Shown here piece after piece: positions 30,299 through 38,631 of a stretch of DNA of 64,000 bases (its first letter is position 1; every line of letters starts with the position of its first letter). The stretch is from assembly GCF_001189845.1 (NCBI RefSeq), contig NZ_LFLZ01000024.1, positions 1-64,000 on the forward strand, read 5' to 3'. Both the position numbers and the translations under genes were made by a program. The notes beneath the pieces were generated by a model that did not search any database, was not told the origin of the DNA, and worked only from the letters and a program-made list of their open reading frames with translations. Source of the stretch: Bradyrhizobium tropiciagri (lineage in GTDB: Bacteria; Pseudomonadota; Alphaproteobacteria; Rhizobiales; Xanthobacteraceae).

Positions 30299-31347
30299 GA
30301 TGGGAACGCGCGCCGCAACAATGCGTAGTTCACCGCGGGAACGAATGAGGCGGGGACATCGTCGCGTTTGATCTCGCCTGTCTCGGCCAGGAAGGCAGCG
30401 GCATCGCCGAGCGCCTTGATGAGCGGTGCATCCTTTGCTGCGACCGGCCCCTCGCCCCAATATTTCGGACCGAGCTGATCCTGGAAGGTGGGATAGCGCA
30501 GCCCGGCCAGGGTGTCGCGCACGGCTTCGAACGGTGCGCCGAAATCCTTCGCCAGAATCCGCGACACGCCCTCCGGATCGGACCGGTATCGGTCGAACTG
30601 CGCCTGAACGGTCTGCAGCCAGGCCACCACTGTCTCGGGGGATCGCTCGGCGAATTCGCTCCGCACCACGGCACTGTTCCAGACAAAGACGCCCGAGGGC
30701 TGCAATTGTTCGGAGACCAGCAATTGCTGGCCGCCGTCCGCCAGAAGTTCCGCCCAGAACGGACCATTGATGTAGGTCGCGTCGATGTCACCGCGCTTCC
30801 AGGCGGCGATCGTGTCCGGCTGGCTCAGGGGCAGGCGCTTGATCTTGCTGGCATCGAGCTTGTTGATGCGGATCACGGCCTCGAGCGCGAACGCCATCGT
30901 GGAGGCGGGAGCAACCGCGATGCGCCTGCCCTCGAGATCCCTGAGCGTGGTGATGCCCGGTTTGGCGACGAGCCGCTCGCTGGTGGCGACGATCTCCGGC
31001 GAGCCCAGAATTTGAATGGGCAGTTTACGCGAAAGCCCGGCCACGATCGGCGTGTTGCCGAAGATCGCGAAATCGATTTGCTTGGCGGCAAGCAGCGACA
31101 GCGCCGGCCCACCTGATGGGAACGGCACCCACTCGACTTTGACACCGAGCGACTTGTCGAAACTGCCGTCGGTCTTGCCGACCACCCAGGCTCGTGCCGC
31201 CGTCAGATAGCCGATGCGGACGACATCGGGCTTCGCCGTGGTCTGCGCGCGGCTGCGTGCTGCCGTCAGTGACAACGCGCCGGCGCCGAGGCCCAGTCGC
31301 AGCACGTCGCGTCGTCCCGGCCTGCCCGTGCGGATATATGTCGTCAT
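30295..31347 (-). CDS. Taurine/sulfonate-type ABC substrate-binding protein
   Basis: A 350-aa binding protein with a twin-arginine-like leader (GRRDVLRLGLGAGALSL) ending near ARSRAQTT. The mature part resembles TauA/SsuA: VVRIGYLTAARAWVVGKTDG, KQIDFAIFGNTPIVAGLSRK, ITTLRDLEGRRIAVAPAST and GDIDATYINGPFWAELL. ATG 31347 (MTTYIRTGR) is preferred to 31383, which adds residues without family resemblance. It is the first gene of a minus-strand operon: binding protein, permease, ATPase, DppA-like protein. A sulfonate-like ligand is likely from family and neighbourhood. Confidence 0.85.
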   Translation of the reverse strand: MTTYIRTGRPGRRDVLRLGLGAGALSLTAARSRAQTTAKPDVVRIGYLTAARAWVVGKTDGSFDKSLGVKVEWVPFPSGGPALSLLAAKQIDFAIFGNTPIVAGLSRKLPIQILGSPEIVATSERLVAKPGITTLRDLEGRRIAVAPASTMAFALEAVIRINKLDASKIKRLPLSQPDTIAAWKRGDIDATYINGPFWAELLADGGQQLLVSEQLQPSGVFVWNSAVVRSEFAERSPETVVAWLQTVQAQFDRYRSDPEGVSRILAKDFGAPFEAVRDTLAGLRYPTFQDQLGPKYWGEGPVAAKDAPLIKALGDAAAFLAETGEIKRDDVPASFVPAVNYALLRRAFPS

Positions 31348-31450
31348 GGTACACCTTCGTGAATGAGGTGCGCAGATCGTCATCGCGACGGCGTCGAGTC
31401 AATCGCGGCCGGAAAATAAGATATTCGTTTCAGCGTGCCGCGAACGAACG

Positions 31451-31494
31451 CAATGAATTGCGCTTCCGTCGCGCGTGATGAATGAAATTCATTC
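31451..31494. promoter_or_regulatory. Palindromes in a divergent promoter region
   Basis: Between the minus-strand importer operon (start 31347) and the plus-strand hydrolase (start 31654) there are two short palindromes: caatgaattg at 31451-31460 and the near-perfect gaatgaaattcattc at 31480-31494. Their placement in a 306-bp divergent region that otherwise holds no gene fits a repressor or activator site. No regulator gene is adjacent, so this is only a candidate. Confidence 0.35.
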
Positions 31495-31653
31495 TTCAGG
31501 AAGACGCCGAAACCGACCTTGATGAAGTTCGCCGTCTGCGGGCCGAGCAGAACTGAATCGTTCTCAATTCGCGAGCCTATTTGGAATTGACGGCGGCAAG
31601 CGTGAACGCCCAAATGCGCGTCGCAAAATCCTCGTGTCTTGAAGGAAGTTCGC

Positions 31654-32652
31654 ATGAAGCGCTTGTTGTCGTCGCTGCTGGTGTTGCTCTCGGCTGCGTG
31701 GTTGCCGGCTTCGGCGAAGGAGCCGCGCCAACTGGTCACGCAGGATTATCACGTCGCGTCGGCGACGCCGGGCGTTCAGATCTTCCTGCGAAACAAGCGC
31801 GCGAAGGACCTCATGACGTTCGACGCCTCGCGCACGGTCCTCTATGTCCACGGGTCGACGCAGCCATCGGAAACCGTCTTCGATCTGGCTCTGGGGCAAG
31901 GATCGTGGGCGGACTACATCGCATCGCATGGCTACGATGTCTGGCTCGTCGATGTCAGGGGTTACGGTGGCTCGACGCCTCCCACAGACCAGTCGAAGCC
32001 ATTTGCAACGACCAGGGAGGCGGTCGAGGATTTCGGTGCCGCGGTCGACCACGTCCTCGCCCAGCGCAAGATATCGAAATTGCAGCTGATCGGCTGGTCG
32101 TGGGGGACGCTGATCGCCGGCAGCTACGCAGCCGCACAGCCGCAACATGTCGGTGGTCTGGTTCTGCTGGCACCGCCCTGGCTCTCATCGTCCGGCGGCA
32201 AGATCCCGGAAGCGGCCTGGCAGGAATGGATCGTCGACGCGGCGTTGAAGCGCCTTCAGACCGGCGTACCGAACGGACAGGCCGAGGCGATCTTCCCTCC
32301 GGCATCGAAGAAGATTTGGGAGCAGGCTCTCCTCTCTGTCCAGCCGGCTGCCAACGCGCATAATCCGCCGCGTTTCCGCTCGCCGACGGGCGTCGTGGCC
32401 GACGGCGCCGAGTACTGGAGCGTCAACAAGGCAATCTACGATCCCGGCAAGATTTCAGCGCCGACGCTCATCATTCGCGGTGAATGGGACGAGCTGACCC
32501 CGCTCAGCCAGTCGCAGGCGCTGTTCGCGCTTCTGCGCAACGCGCCCGTGCGTCACTTGATCGAGATTCCGCGCGCCACGCATTTCGTCGAGGTCGAGAC
32601 GGGACGCGACGTGCTGTTCCGTGAGGTGCAGAGCTTTCTTGATCGCAATTGA
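31654..32652 (+). CDS. Exported alpha/beta hydrolase
   Basis: A 332-aa hydrolase with a Sec signal peptide (MKRLLSSLLVLLSAAWLPASAK). The fold is shown by TVLYVHGSTQPSETVFDLAL and DVWLVDVRGYGGS, the nucleophile elbow GWSWGT (Ser149), ISAPTLIIRGEWDELTPLSQ with the acid residue, and the catalytic His in RATHFVEVETG. I chose ATG 31654 with gaaggaag upstream; a TTG at 31639 is in frame. It is monocistronic as far as can be seen, divergent from the importer operon. Role could be ester hydrolysis of a substrate in the periplasm; not more can be said. Confidence 0.85.
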   Translation: MKRLLSSLLVLLSAAWLPASAKEPRQLVTQDYHVASATPGVQIFLRNKRAKDLMTFDASRTVLYVHGSTQPSETVFDLALGQGSWADYIASHGYDVWLVDVRGYGGSTPPTDQSKPFATTREAVEDFGAAVDHVLAQRKISKLQLIGWSWGTLIAGSYAAAQPQHVGGLVLLAPPWLSSSGGKIPEAAWQEWIVDAALKRLQTGVPNGQAEAIFPPASKKIWEQALLSVQPAANAHNPPRFRSPTGVVADGAEYWSVNKAIYDPGKISAPTLIIRGEWDELTPLSQSQALFALLRNAPVRHLIEIPRATHFVEVETGRDVLFREVQSFLDRN

Positions 32653-32860
32653 CGGGTCTTGGGCGATTGATGGCGTCGGTTGCGCGCAGCGCGCGGAACG
32701 GTGTCGTCGCTGATGAAAGAATGTCGCCGCGATCACAATGCGCGGAGCATGGTTCTTCCATTCCGGAAATCATCTTTGGTTTAGAGTTTCATTGAGCGCG
32801 CGCGGAGTTTTTCCCATTATACGCTACCTCCATTCAACACAGCTGTAAGATGGCACGACA

Positions 32861-33643
32861 ATGAAAAACCGCTTGCTCGCACTTATTGCCGGAGCCACTC
32901 TCCTTGCCGCGCCTGCTTTGGCCGATCAGAAGATCAAGGTCGGAATATCCGGCGGTGATTCCGAAATCGTCTGGGCGAAGGTGAAGGAGATCGCGGCCAA
33001 GGACGGGCTCGACGTCCAAGTGGTGGTATTCAACGATTACCTGTTGCCGAATGCCGCGCTTGATGCCGGTGATCTCGACGCCAATGCGTTCCAGCACAAG
33101 CCGTTCCTCGACAATCAGACCAAGACAAGAGGCTACAAGATCACTCCGGTGGGTGAGACCATCGTTGCGCCGATCGGCTTCTACTCAAAAAAGGCAAAAT
33201 CAGTCTCCGAGATCAAGGATGGATCATCGATCGGCATTCCGAACGATCCCTCCAACGGCGGCCGCGCACTTCTGCTGCTGCAGGCTCAGGGCTTGATCAA
33301 GCTCAAGGATGGGGTTGGCATCTTGCCGACCGTGCTGGACATTATCGACAATCCGAGGAAGCTCAAGATCCGCGAGATCGATGCGGCGCAGCTCCCGCGC
33401 AGCCTTGACGACGTCGACGCGGCGGTGATCAACACCAACTATGCCGTACCGGCCGGGCTGATCCCAGGCAAGGATTCCATCGCGATCGAATCCTCCGTCA
33501 ACAATCCGTATAATAATTTCATCGCCGTCCGCGAGCGCGACAAGAATGCCCCCTGGGTCGCCAAGCTGGTGGAGGCCTATCAGAACGACACCATCCGACA
33601 ACTCATCAAGGATAAGTTGCCCGGACAGATCCCCGCGTTTTGA
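32861..33643 (+). CDS. MetQ/NlpA-family binding protein (orphan)
   Basis: A 260-aa periplasmic protein. The Sec signal peptide ends at about APALADQ; there is no lipobox Cys, unlike classical lipoprotein MetQ. The family is clear from IKVGISGGDSEIVWAKVKEI, AALDAGDLDANAFQHKPFLD and VGETIVAPIGFYSKKAKSV. ARSLDD-like PRSLDDVDAAVINTNYAVPA and KNAPWVAKLVEAYQND complete it. MetQ proteins bind methionine or related sulfur amino acids for the MetNI importer. No metN or metI gene lies in the window, so its transporter is elsewhere. A paralogue is at 57003-57836. Confidence 0.88.
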   Translation: MKNRLLALIAGATLLAAPALADQKIKVGISGGDSEIVWAKVKEIAAKDGLDVQVVVFNDYLLPNAALDAGDLDANAFQHKPFLDNQTKTRGYKITPVGETIVAPIGFYSKKAKSVSEIKDGSSIGIPNDPSNGGRALLLLQAQGLIKLKDGVGILPTVLDIIDNPRKLKIREIDAAQLPRSLDDVDAAVINTNYAVPAGLIPGKDSIAIESSVNNPYNNFIAVRERDKNAPWVAKLVEAYQNDTIRQLIKDKLPGQIPAF

Positions 33644-34070
33644 GGCATGAGACGGGCGCATGGACTCATCAATTGGGCGTTTGGCGTTGGCCGCAGGCAT
33701 CGTGCTCGCCAAGCGGAAGCCCCAAGGCACTGGGCTTCGCGTTCCTGCCGCTTATGGGAAATGTGACGTCGGTTGTTGGCCCCCTTGGTGGAGGGGAAGC
33801 GAGTGTCGCGTCAACGCTCGCTGCGATACCTGATGGCCCTTCTTTCGTAACTTCGAAGGTCCTTCTTGGCCCCGAGGCCGGCGGACTGAGGGCCCAGTCC
33901 ATTCATCATGGCAAATTTGGCATGCAAACGAGCGCCTCTTTGCAACACTCTTTCATTGCGGGATTGAAGGACGAAAGCCTTTTTTCGATGCGGCTGATTA
34001 CAAAGAAGCTCCGTCCGCGCACGGTCGAGCGCGCTTCCCGTAGCCACCACCCGCGAGCCGAGGAACGGCA
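33644..34070. other. Intergenic region, no gene recognised
   Basis: About 430 bp between two plus-strand binding-protein genes. A 200-codon frame crosses it, but it has no family resemblance and runs into the next gene in another frame. I see no terminator with a T run and no clear promoter boxes. It may be decayed coding sequence. Confidence 0.4.
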
Positions 34071-35045
34071 ATGTCCACTTCCCGACGTCAGATCATCACC
34101 AGCGGCCTCGGTCTCCTTGGTACGGCCTTGCTTTCGCCACGCGTCAGTATCGCCGCGCCGGGCGGCGTTGTGCCGAAGGAGTTCAAGGTCGGCTTCCAGA
34201 AGGGCGCAGCCATTTTGGTTCTGGGGCGAGAGCAGCAAGTGATTGAAAAGCGGCTGAAGCCATTGGGTGTGGACGCCGTCCAATGGGTGGAATTTCAGTT
34301 CGGTCCCCCTATGCTGGAAGCTCTTGGCGCGGGGGCTATCGACATCGGCTCGGTGGGCGACACACCACCTATCTTCGCGCAAGCCGCCGGCTCCCCGTTG
34401 GTATATGTGGCGTCCACGCCGTCCGCCGAGCACGCCGTGCTGGTGCAGCACGATTCGCCTATCAAGACCCTTGCAGAACTCAAGGGCAAGCGCGTCGCCT
34501 TCTCCCGAGGTTCCAGCGCCCACAACGTAGCGGTCAAGGCGCTGGAACTGGCCGGCCTGGGCCTCAAGGATATCGTGCCGACCTATTTGGCGCCTGCGGA
34601 CGCCACTGCCGCCTTTAACGGCGGTACCATTGATGCCTGGGTGGTGTGGGATCCGTTCTACGCGATCGCTCAGGAGCGCTACAATGCGCGCATTATTGCC
34701 GACACCTCCGACAAGCGGCTGGCCAGCTCGTCGTACTACCTGTCGAGCCGTGACTTCGCCGACAAATCTCCCGCTGTGCTGTCCGCTGCGCTCGACGAGA
34801 TCGGCAAGCTGACGGAGTGGTCCGGCCAGCATCGTGATGAACTGGCCAAACTGGCTGCTGCCGCCACCAGTATCGACGAGAAGTCATGGCGCGCTGCCTT
34901 CGCGCGGGCAAGCTTTACCTTCGGTGAGGTGACTTCAGCGCAGGTCGCTCAGCAGCAGCAATTGGCTGACACCTTTTATGAACTTGGCATTGTGCCCAAG
35001 AAGGTCACGGTTGCCGACATCGTTTGGCATCAGCCCAAGAGCTGA
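34071..35045 (+). CDS. SsuA-type aliphatic sulfonate-binding protein (orphan)
   Basis: A 324-aa binding protein with leader SRRQIITSGLGLLGTALLSP, twin-arginine-like, ending near SIAAPGG. SsuA wording is strong: FKVGFQKGAAILVLGREQQV, IDIGSVGDTPPIFAQAAGSP, LAELKGKRVAFSRGSSAHN and FNGGTIDAWVVWDPFYAIAQ. ATG 34071 lies after aggaacggca. It binds aliphatic sulfonates such as alkanesulfonates and delivers them to an SsuBC importer. No permease or ATPase follows it; three Ssu-type systems elsewhere in the window could be served. Best-supported direct hint of sulfonate metabolism here. Confidence 0.88.
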   Translation: MSTSRRQIITSGLGLLGTALLSPRVSIAAPGGVVPKEFKVGFQKGAAILVLGREQQVIEKRLKPLGVDAVQWVEFQFGPPMLEALGAGAIDIGSVGDTPPIFAQAAGSPLVYVASTPSAEHAVLVQHDSPIKTLAELKGKRVAFSRGSSAHNVAVKALELAGLGLKDIVPTYLAPADATAAFNGGTIDAWVVWDPFYAIAQERYNARIIADTSDKRLASSSYYLSSRDFADKSPAVLSAALDEIGKLTEWSGQHRDELAKLAAAATSIDEKSWRAAFARASFTFGEVTSAQVAQQQQLADTFYELGIVPKKVTVADIVWHQPKS

Positions 35046-35085
35046 CGTCGCCGCGGCGTATCGGCGACGAAATCGGGTGCGTCTC

Positions 35086-35604
35086 TCAGGTGTCCTTCAG
35101 GAAAATGGGATCGATCTCCATGGATGGAGGTGGAGCGGCACTCATGAATACCGGCTGGATTGTGTGTGATTTGAACTGCCACGAATTGTCGTCGTTCAGC
35201 ACACACTCATTGATCAAATCCGCCACCATCATTGGAGGATTTGACTGTCGCGTGGATGGATAGGTCAGACCACCGTAGAAAACGATGATGCCCACCACCG
35301 TCGCGGAGCGTTCGCTGCTCGACGTGACGTGCAGATTGGTGATCAGGTGGCGCACGGCCTTCACGCCGCTGATCGCCAGTCGATCCGCTGCCTTCTGGCC
35401 GATTTGATTGGCGCGCCACTCATAAAATGCGCGGATCTCTTCACGTCCTTCAAACCGGTTGTGACCCACGATCTTCACACCGTCCGGCGTGAAGAAGTCA
35501 TGCGCCGTGCGCCCGTCGTTGAAGTCGACGTCATACCAATATGTCACCTCGAGACGATGAAGGGCATGCCAGAGAAGCAGGTCGTCGTGGGGCGTCATCG
35601 GCAT
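35086..35604 (-). CDS. SnoaL/NTF2-like fold protein
   Basis: A 172-aa protein of the cone-shaped NTF2-like/SnoaL fold. Typical are the start LLLWHALHRLEVTYWYDVDF, then GRTAHDFFTPDGVKIVGHNR, FEGREEIRAFYEWRANQ and the pattern RHLITNLHVTSSSERSATVV. The C-terminal MSAAPPPSMEIDPIFLKDT is a tail. In this superfamily such proteins are isomerases, dehydratases, or accessory subunits for aromatic-ring oxygenases. It is alone on the minus strand between the SsuA-like gene (convergent) and a monooxygenase remnant. ATG 35604 or 35598 could be the start. Function not assigned. Confidence 0.72.
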   Translation of the reverse strand: MPMTPHDDLLLWHALHRLEVTYWYDVDFNDGRTAHDFFTPDGVKIVGHNRFEGREEIRAFYEWRANQIGQKAADRLAISGVKAVRHLITNLHVTSSSERSATVVGIIVFYGGLTYPSTRQSNPPMMVADLINECVLNDDNSWQFKSHTIQPVFMSAAPPPSMEIDPIFLKDT

Positions 35605-35744
35605 GCAGACTACTCCGGAGAGCTGGCGGCGCCGCCGCCGACCTTCATCCGCGAGCGGAACCGATGGAACGCTTAGTGCATTGCTGCGAAGGTCGCGAGA
35701 TCCATCTCGCCATCGCCCTATGCTCCGACGATAGCATCATGCAG

Positions 35745-35872
35745 GTGTTTTGCCCGACGTGTCAAACAGCTTGATCCGACGTGTTGCCGTGCGCACATCG
35801 CTATTCGTGCAAGCCCTTGATCTGACGCGGCTCGGCTACTGTGCATGGGGATGTTTTCGCCGTTTTGGCGAG
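35745..35872. repeat. Possible dispersed Bradyrhizobium intergenic element
   Basis: The stretch from tgttttgcccgacgtgtcaa to catggggatgttttcgcc resembles, from memory, a boilerplate intergenic sequence recurring in Bradyrhizobium genomes. Inside the window it is present once. It contains two copies of cgacgtgt 20 bp apart. No coding function is seen. Identification is a recollection that needs a genome search. Confidence 0.35.
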
Positions 35873-35880
35873 AAGTCAGT

Positions 35881-36042
35881 TTACGCCGAGCGCCGCTGCG
35901 GCATCGGGCGGTCGAAACGGCTCGGTACTGGATCAAGCCCGGGCCTGTCGCGCAGCATGCCGTCGCGATACTCGCCTCGGAACGGGCCGCGTTTGCGCAG
36001 CAGCGGCACGACCTGGTCCGTGAAGACGGTGAACTGTGCCGT
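35881..36042 (-). pseudogene. C-terminal remnant of an NtaA/DszA-type flavin monooxygenase
   Basis: On the minus strand, after an in-frame TAG at 36043-36045, an open frame of 53 codons without a start codon reads QFTVFTDQVVPLLRKRGPFR and GEYRDGMLRDRPGLDPVPSR. This matches the last about 50 residues of the long luciferase-like monooxygenases (compare NLLVPELQKRGVYPTGYRP and HRLVPELQRRSLFRREYDG in the two intact copies). Only the tail survives; the AraC regulator gene begins 60 bp upstream. It therefore marks a deleted monooxygenase locus. Recognised by motif comparison within the window. Confidence 0.6.
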
Positions 36043-36105
36043 CTAGGCAATATAGGCATTGGATGAGCGGTCGCGGGTTCGGTTGGCAAAGGAAAGGGCG
36101 ATAGC

Positions 36106-37131
36106 TCAGCGATCGTCCGCGCCAGCCTGAGAGCGGGCGGACGCCTGAAAGACAGCGCGATAGCGCACTGGACTCGTGCCGAGCCGCTGTCTGAAATGAT
36201 GCCGCAGCGCTTCGACCGAGCCGAACCCCGTGGCGGTTGCGACGCCTTCGATTGGAAGCTGCGTCGCCTCGAGAAGCTCCCGAGCCCGCGACACCCGTGC
36301 CTGCACCACCCATTCGCCAGGTGTCATGCCGGTTGCTTCCTCGAACCGTCGGATGAAGGTGCGGCGGCTCATTCTTGCCCGCGAAGCGAGACCGTTGATC
36401 GCCAGGTCTTGATCGAGGTGGCGTTGCGCCCACGCAAACACGGAGGCCAGCGCATCGCCCTCAGCCTTGCGAACGGGTTGCGGAATATACTGCGCTTGCC
36501 CGCCTTCGCGATGAGGTGGCACGACAAGCCGCTGCGCCACCTGATTGGCGATCTGCGCGCCATAGTCTCGTCTGACGATGTGGAGGCACAGATCGAGACC
36601 TGCAGCCCGCCCGGCCGAACTCATGATGTCGCCATCGTCGACGTAGAGCACGTTTGGATCGACTTTTATCGTTGGATATTTGCGTGAGAGCAGTTCGGCT
36701 TGCGCCCAATGCCCTGTGGCACGGCGACCATCGAGCAATCCGGCGGCAGCGAGGACGAACACGCCGGCGCAGATAGATGCGATCCTCGCACCCCGTCGAT
36801 GTGCACGGCGGAGTGCGTCGAGCAGCGCTGCAGATGGCGCGTCCTCGGTATTCTCCCATCCGGGAACGATGATTGTGGTGGCTTGCCCCAGTGTCTTCAG
36901 GCTCGCATCGGCGACAATTCTGACGCCGTTGTTCGCAACAAGCGGCCGTCCTGGATGCTCGGTGCAAACGACGACGCGATACCAGCCAGCTCCCATATCG
37001 GTCAGGCCGAACACTTCGACGGCCATCCCAAGCTCAAAAGCGTTCACGCCATCATAGGCGAGCACGGCGACAAGTTGCTCCCGTCGTGACGGAGCTGGTT
37101 TCTGGGCGGCGCGGGTGCGGAATGGCATCAT
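36106..37131 (-). CDS. GlxA/FtrA-type transcriptional regulator (DJ-1/PfpI + AraC HTH)
   Basis: A regulator of about 341 aa. The DJ-1/PfpI domain has LVAVLAYDGVNAFELGMAVE and VFGLTDMGAGWYRVVVCTEH, then ASICAGVFVLAAAGLLDGRR and ATGHW. The AraC domain has INGLASRARMSRRTFIRRFE and VATATGFGSVEALRHHFRQR. The wording is that of regulators named FtrA. The start is unclear: ATGs at 37158, 37149, 37131 and 37128 are in frame with no good ribosome site; I give 37131. It is divergent from the nitrilase gene by about 65 bp, so that operon is the most likely target. Confidence 0.85.
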   Translation of the reverse strand: MMPFRTRAAQKPAPSRREQLVAVLAYDGVNAFELGMAVEVFGLTDMGAGWYRVVVCTEHPGRPLVANNGVRIVADASLKTLGQATTIIVPGWENTEDAPSAALLDALRRAHRRGARIASICAGVFVLAAAGLLDGRRATGHWAQAELLSRKYPTIKVDPNVLYVDDGDIMSSAGRAAGLDLCLHIVRRDYGAQIANQVAQRLVVPPHREGGQAQYIPQPVRKAEGDALASVFAWAQRHLDQDLAINGLASRARMSRRTFIRRFEEATGMTPGEWVVQARVSRARELLEATQLPIEGVATATGFGSVEALRHHFRQRLGTSPVRYRAVFQASARSQAGADDR

Positions 37132-37196
37132 CTTAACGCTATACGGCATTCGTGCCACTCGTCAATCCGCCTCGCTCGTCACATTATCTTGGCGAG

Positions 37197-37964
37197 ATGG
37201 AGAACACTGTGAGCTTTCGAATAGCGACCTGCGAATTTCCCGATCGTGCTTATGAAGCAGGGGCGATGTGGCGCAGGCTCGAAAGTGAGTTCGCCAAAGC
37301 GCCCGTCGATCTCTTGGTCCTTCCCGAGCTGGCAGGCGTTGACAGCTTTTGGGAAAGTCCCGTGTTCAGCGAGGCGGTCTGGCGTCAAGCCGTTGCCACG
37401 CATGCCGGGATCTCGGACGAGCTGAAGCACCTCACGGCGAAGCGTATCGTCGGGACGCGGGCGGTCGAGGTGGATACACGGCGGTGGAACGAGACCTTTC
37501 TTTGGAAACCGGAGACCGGTCTCATCCGAGGCAGACCCAAGGCGTGGCTTCCCCAGCAGGAAGGTGGCTGGGAAGCCACCTGGTTCACGCGGGGGCCACA
37601 GAACGTGCTGCCGGTGCGGGACGGCAGACTCTGTTTCGCCGAGCTGGTGTGCACGGAGATCATGGTGAGCACCGCGGTGCGCTGCCTCGGACAGGCCGGG
37701 GTTCAGTTGATTGCGGCGCCGCGAGCGACCGGCAGCCATGCGCGCTGGGAAGTGGCGACGCGGATGGCGGCGATTGCGGCCGGCGCCTTCGTAGTCACGG
37801 CAAACCGCCGCGGCGGCAACCTTGCCGGCGGGAGCTGGATCGTGGCTCCTGACGGGGACATCCTTGCGCGCACGAGCGAGGCCAATTCAATCATCAACCT
37901 TGACATTGATCTGGCCGCGGCCGACGCGGCCAAACAGACCTATCCGCGCAACGTCAGGGATTGA
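37197..37964 (+). CDS. Carbon-nitrogen hydrolase (nitrilase superfamily)
   Basis: A 255-aa cytoplasmic hydrolase. The catalytic triad of the superfamily is visible: Glu44 in LPELAG, Lys115 in RGRPKAWLP and Cys152 in ELVCTEIM. LIAAPRATGSHARWEVATRM and GGNLAGGSWIVAPDGDILAR are typical later segments. ATG 37197 (MENTVSFRIATCEFPD) is preferred because the codons from 37152 have no resemblance to the family. Enzymes of this group hydrolyse amides, nitriles or N-carbamoyl compounds. It starts a plus-strand run of five genes (PPOX, metallo-hydrolase, YciI, DMT) and is divergent from the AraC-type regulator. Confidence 0.85.
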   Translation: MENTVSFRIATCEFPDRAYEAGAMWRRLESEFAKAPVDLLVLPELAGVDSFWESPVFSEAVWRQAVATHAGISDELKHLTAKRIVGTRAVEVDTRRWNETFLWKPETGLIRGRPKAWLPQQEGGWEATWFTRGPQNVLPVRDGRLCFAELVCTEIMVSTAVRCLGQAGVQLIAAPRATGSHARWEVATRMAAIAAGAFVVTANRRGGNLAGGSWIVAPDGDILARTSEANSIINLDIDLAAADAAKQTYPRNVRD

Positions 37965-37986
37965 CTGGATTGAGGAGCCCCCGCCG

Positions 37987-38616
37987 ATGCTCGAGGAGTT
38001 GACCTATCTTACGTCTGCCGAGGAGCTGCGGCCACCGTATCTTGCGCCATCGGCGCTGATGCGCGCCAAGCTGCTCGACCGGCTGGATCGCCATTGCTGC
38101 AACTTCATTGCGCATGCGCCGCTTGTCATCATCGGCTCTTCGCATCCCGAGCGCGGCTACGACGTCAGCCCCAGGGGGGATGCCCCGGGGTTTGTGCATA
38201 TCTTCGATCCCCATCACCTGGCGATTCCGGATCGGCCCGGCAACAACCGCCTCGACACGATCGAGAATCTCTTCGCCAATCCCGCAATCGGCCTGCTGTT
38301 CATCATTCCCGGCATCGAGGAATTGCTACGGGTCAACGGCACCGCGCGTCTCACGCGTTCGCAGAAGCTCCTCGAATTCATGGCCGTCGGCGGCAAGATC
38401 CCGAAGCTCGCCATCATCGTGAGCGTCACGGAAGCATTCCTTCATTGTACGAAGGCGCTCAAGCGCAGCCGTCTCTGGCAGGGCGATTATCGGCTGGATC
38501 GGGCCAAGCTGCCGTCGCTCGGACAGATGATTTCCGATCAGACCGAGCCCGCGGGTCTTACCGTCAAGGACATCGAGGCGCGAATTGAAGCCGACGCGCA
38601 AAAAAATCTCTATTAG
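37987..38616 (+). CDS. Pyridoxamine 5'-phosphate oxidase-like flavoprotein
   Basis: A 209-aa split-barrel flavoprotein, of the branch typified by mycobacterial MSMEG_1061. Marks are FIAHAPLVIIGSSHPERGYD, VSPRGDAPGFVHIFDPHHLA and IPDRPGNNRLDTIENLFANP (FMN or F420 site), then IGLLFIIPGIEELLRVNGTA. AFLHCTKALKRSRLW closes the core. ATG 37987 follows aggagcccccgccg; the open frame extends upstream into the nitrilase but is not coding there. Such proteins reduce or oxidise unknown small molecules or bind heme; it lacks the flavin-reductase domain, so it is probably not the missing FMN reductase. Gap to the nitrilase is 22 bp. Confidence 0.85.
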   Translation: MLEELTYLTSAEELRPPYLAPSALMRAKLLDRLDRHCCNFIAHAPLVIIGSSHPERGYDVSPRGDAPGFVHIFDPHHLAIPDRPGNNRLDTIENLFANPAIGLLFIIPGIEELLRVNGTARLTRSQKLLEFMAVGGKIPKLAIIVSVTEAFLHCTKALKRSRLWQGDYRLDRAKLPSLGQMISDQTEPAGLTVKDIEARIEADAQKNLY

Positions 38617-38631
38617 CAACGGAAATGACGG

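Noticed and set aside
32653..32860. SAM-type riboswitch upstream of the MetQ-like gene
   Set aside because: Looked for because MetQ genes are sometimes controlled this way. The leader shows no compact pseudoknot-like pairing that I could recognise.
33640..34242. 200-codon plus-strand ORF between the MetQ-like and SsuA-like genes
   Set aside because: No family resemblance, and its last 170 bases run in the wrong frame over the well-supported SsuA-like gene.
37987..38616. PPOX-like protein as the cluster's flavin reductase
   Set aside because: Its motifs match the MSMEG_1061-like branch of the split-barrel fold, not the flavin-reductase domain of NtaB/StyB/DszD or the SsuE flavodoxin fold.
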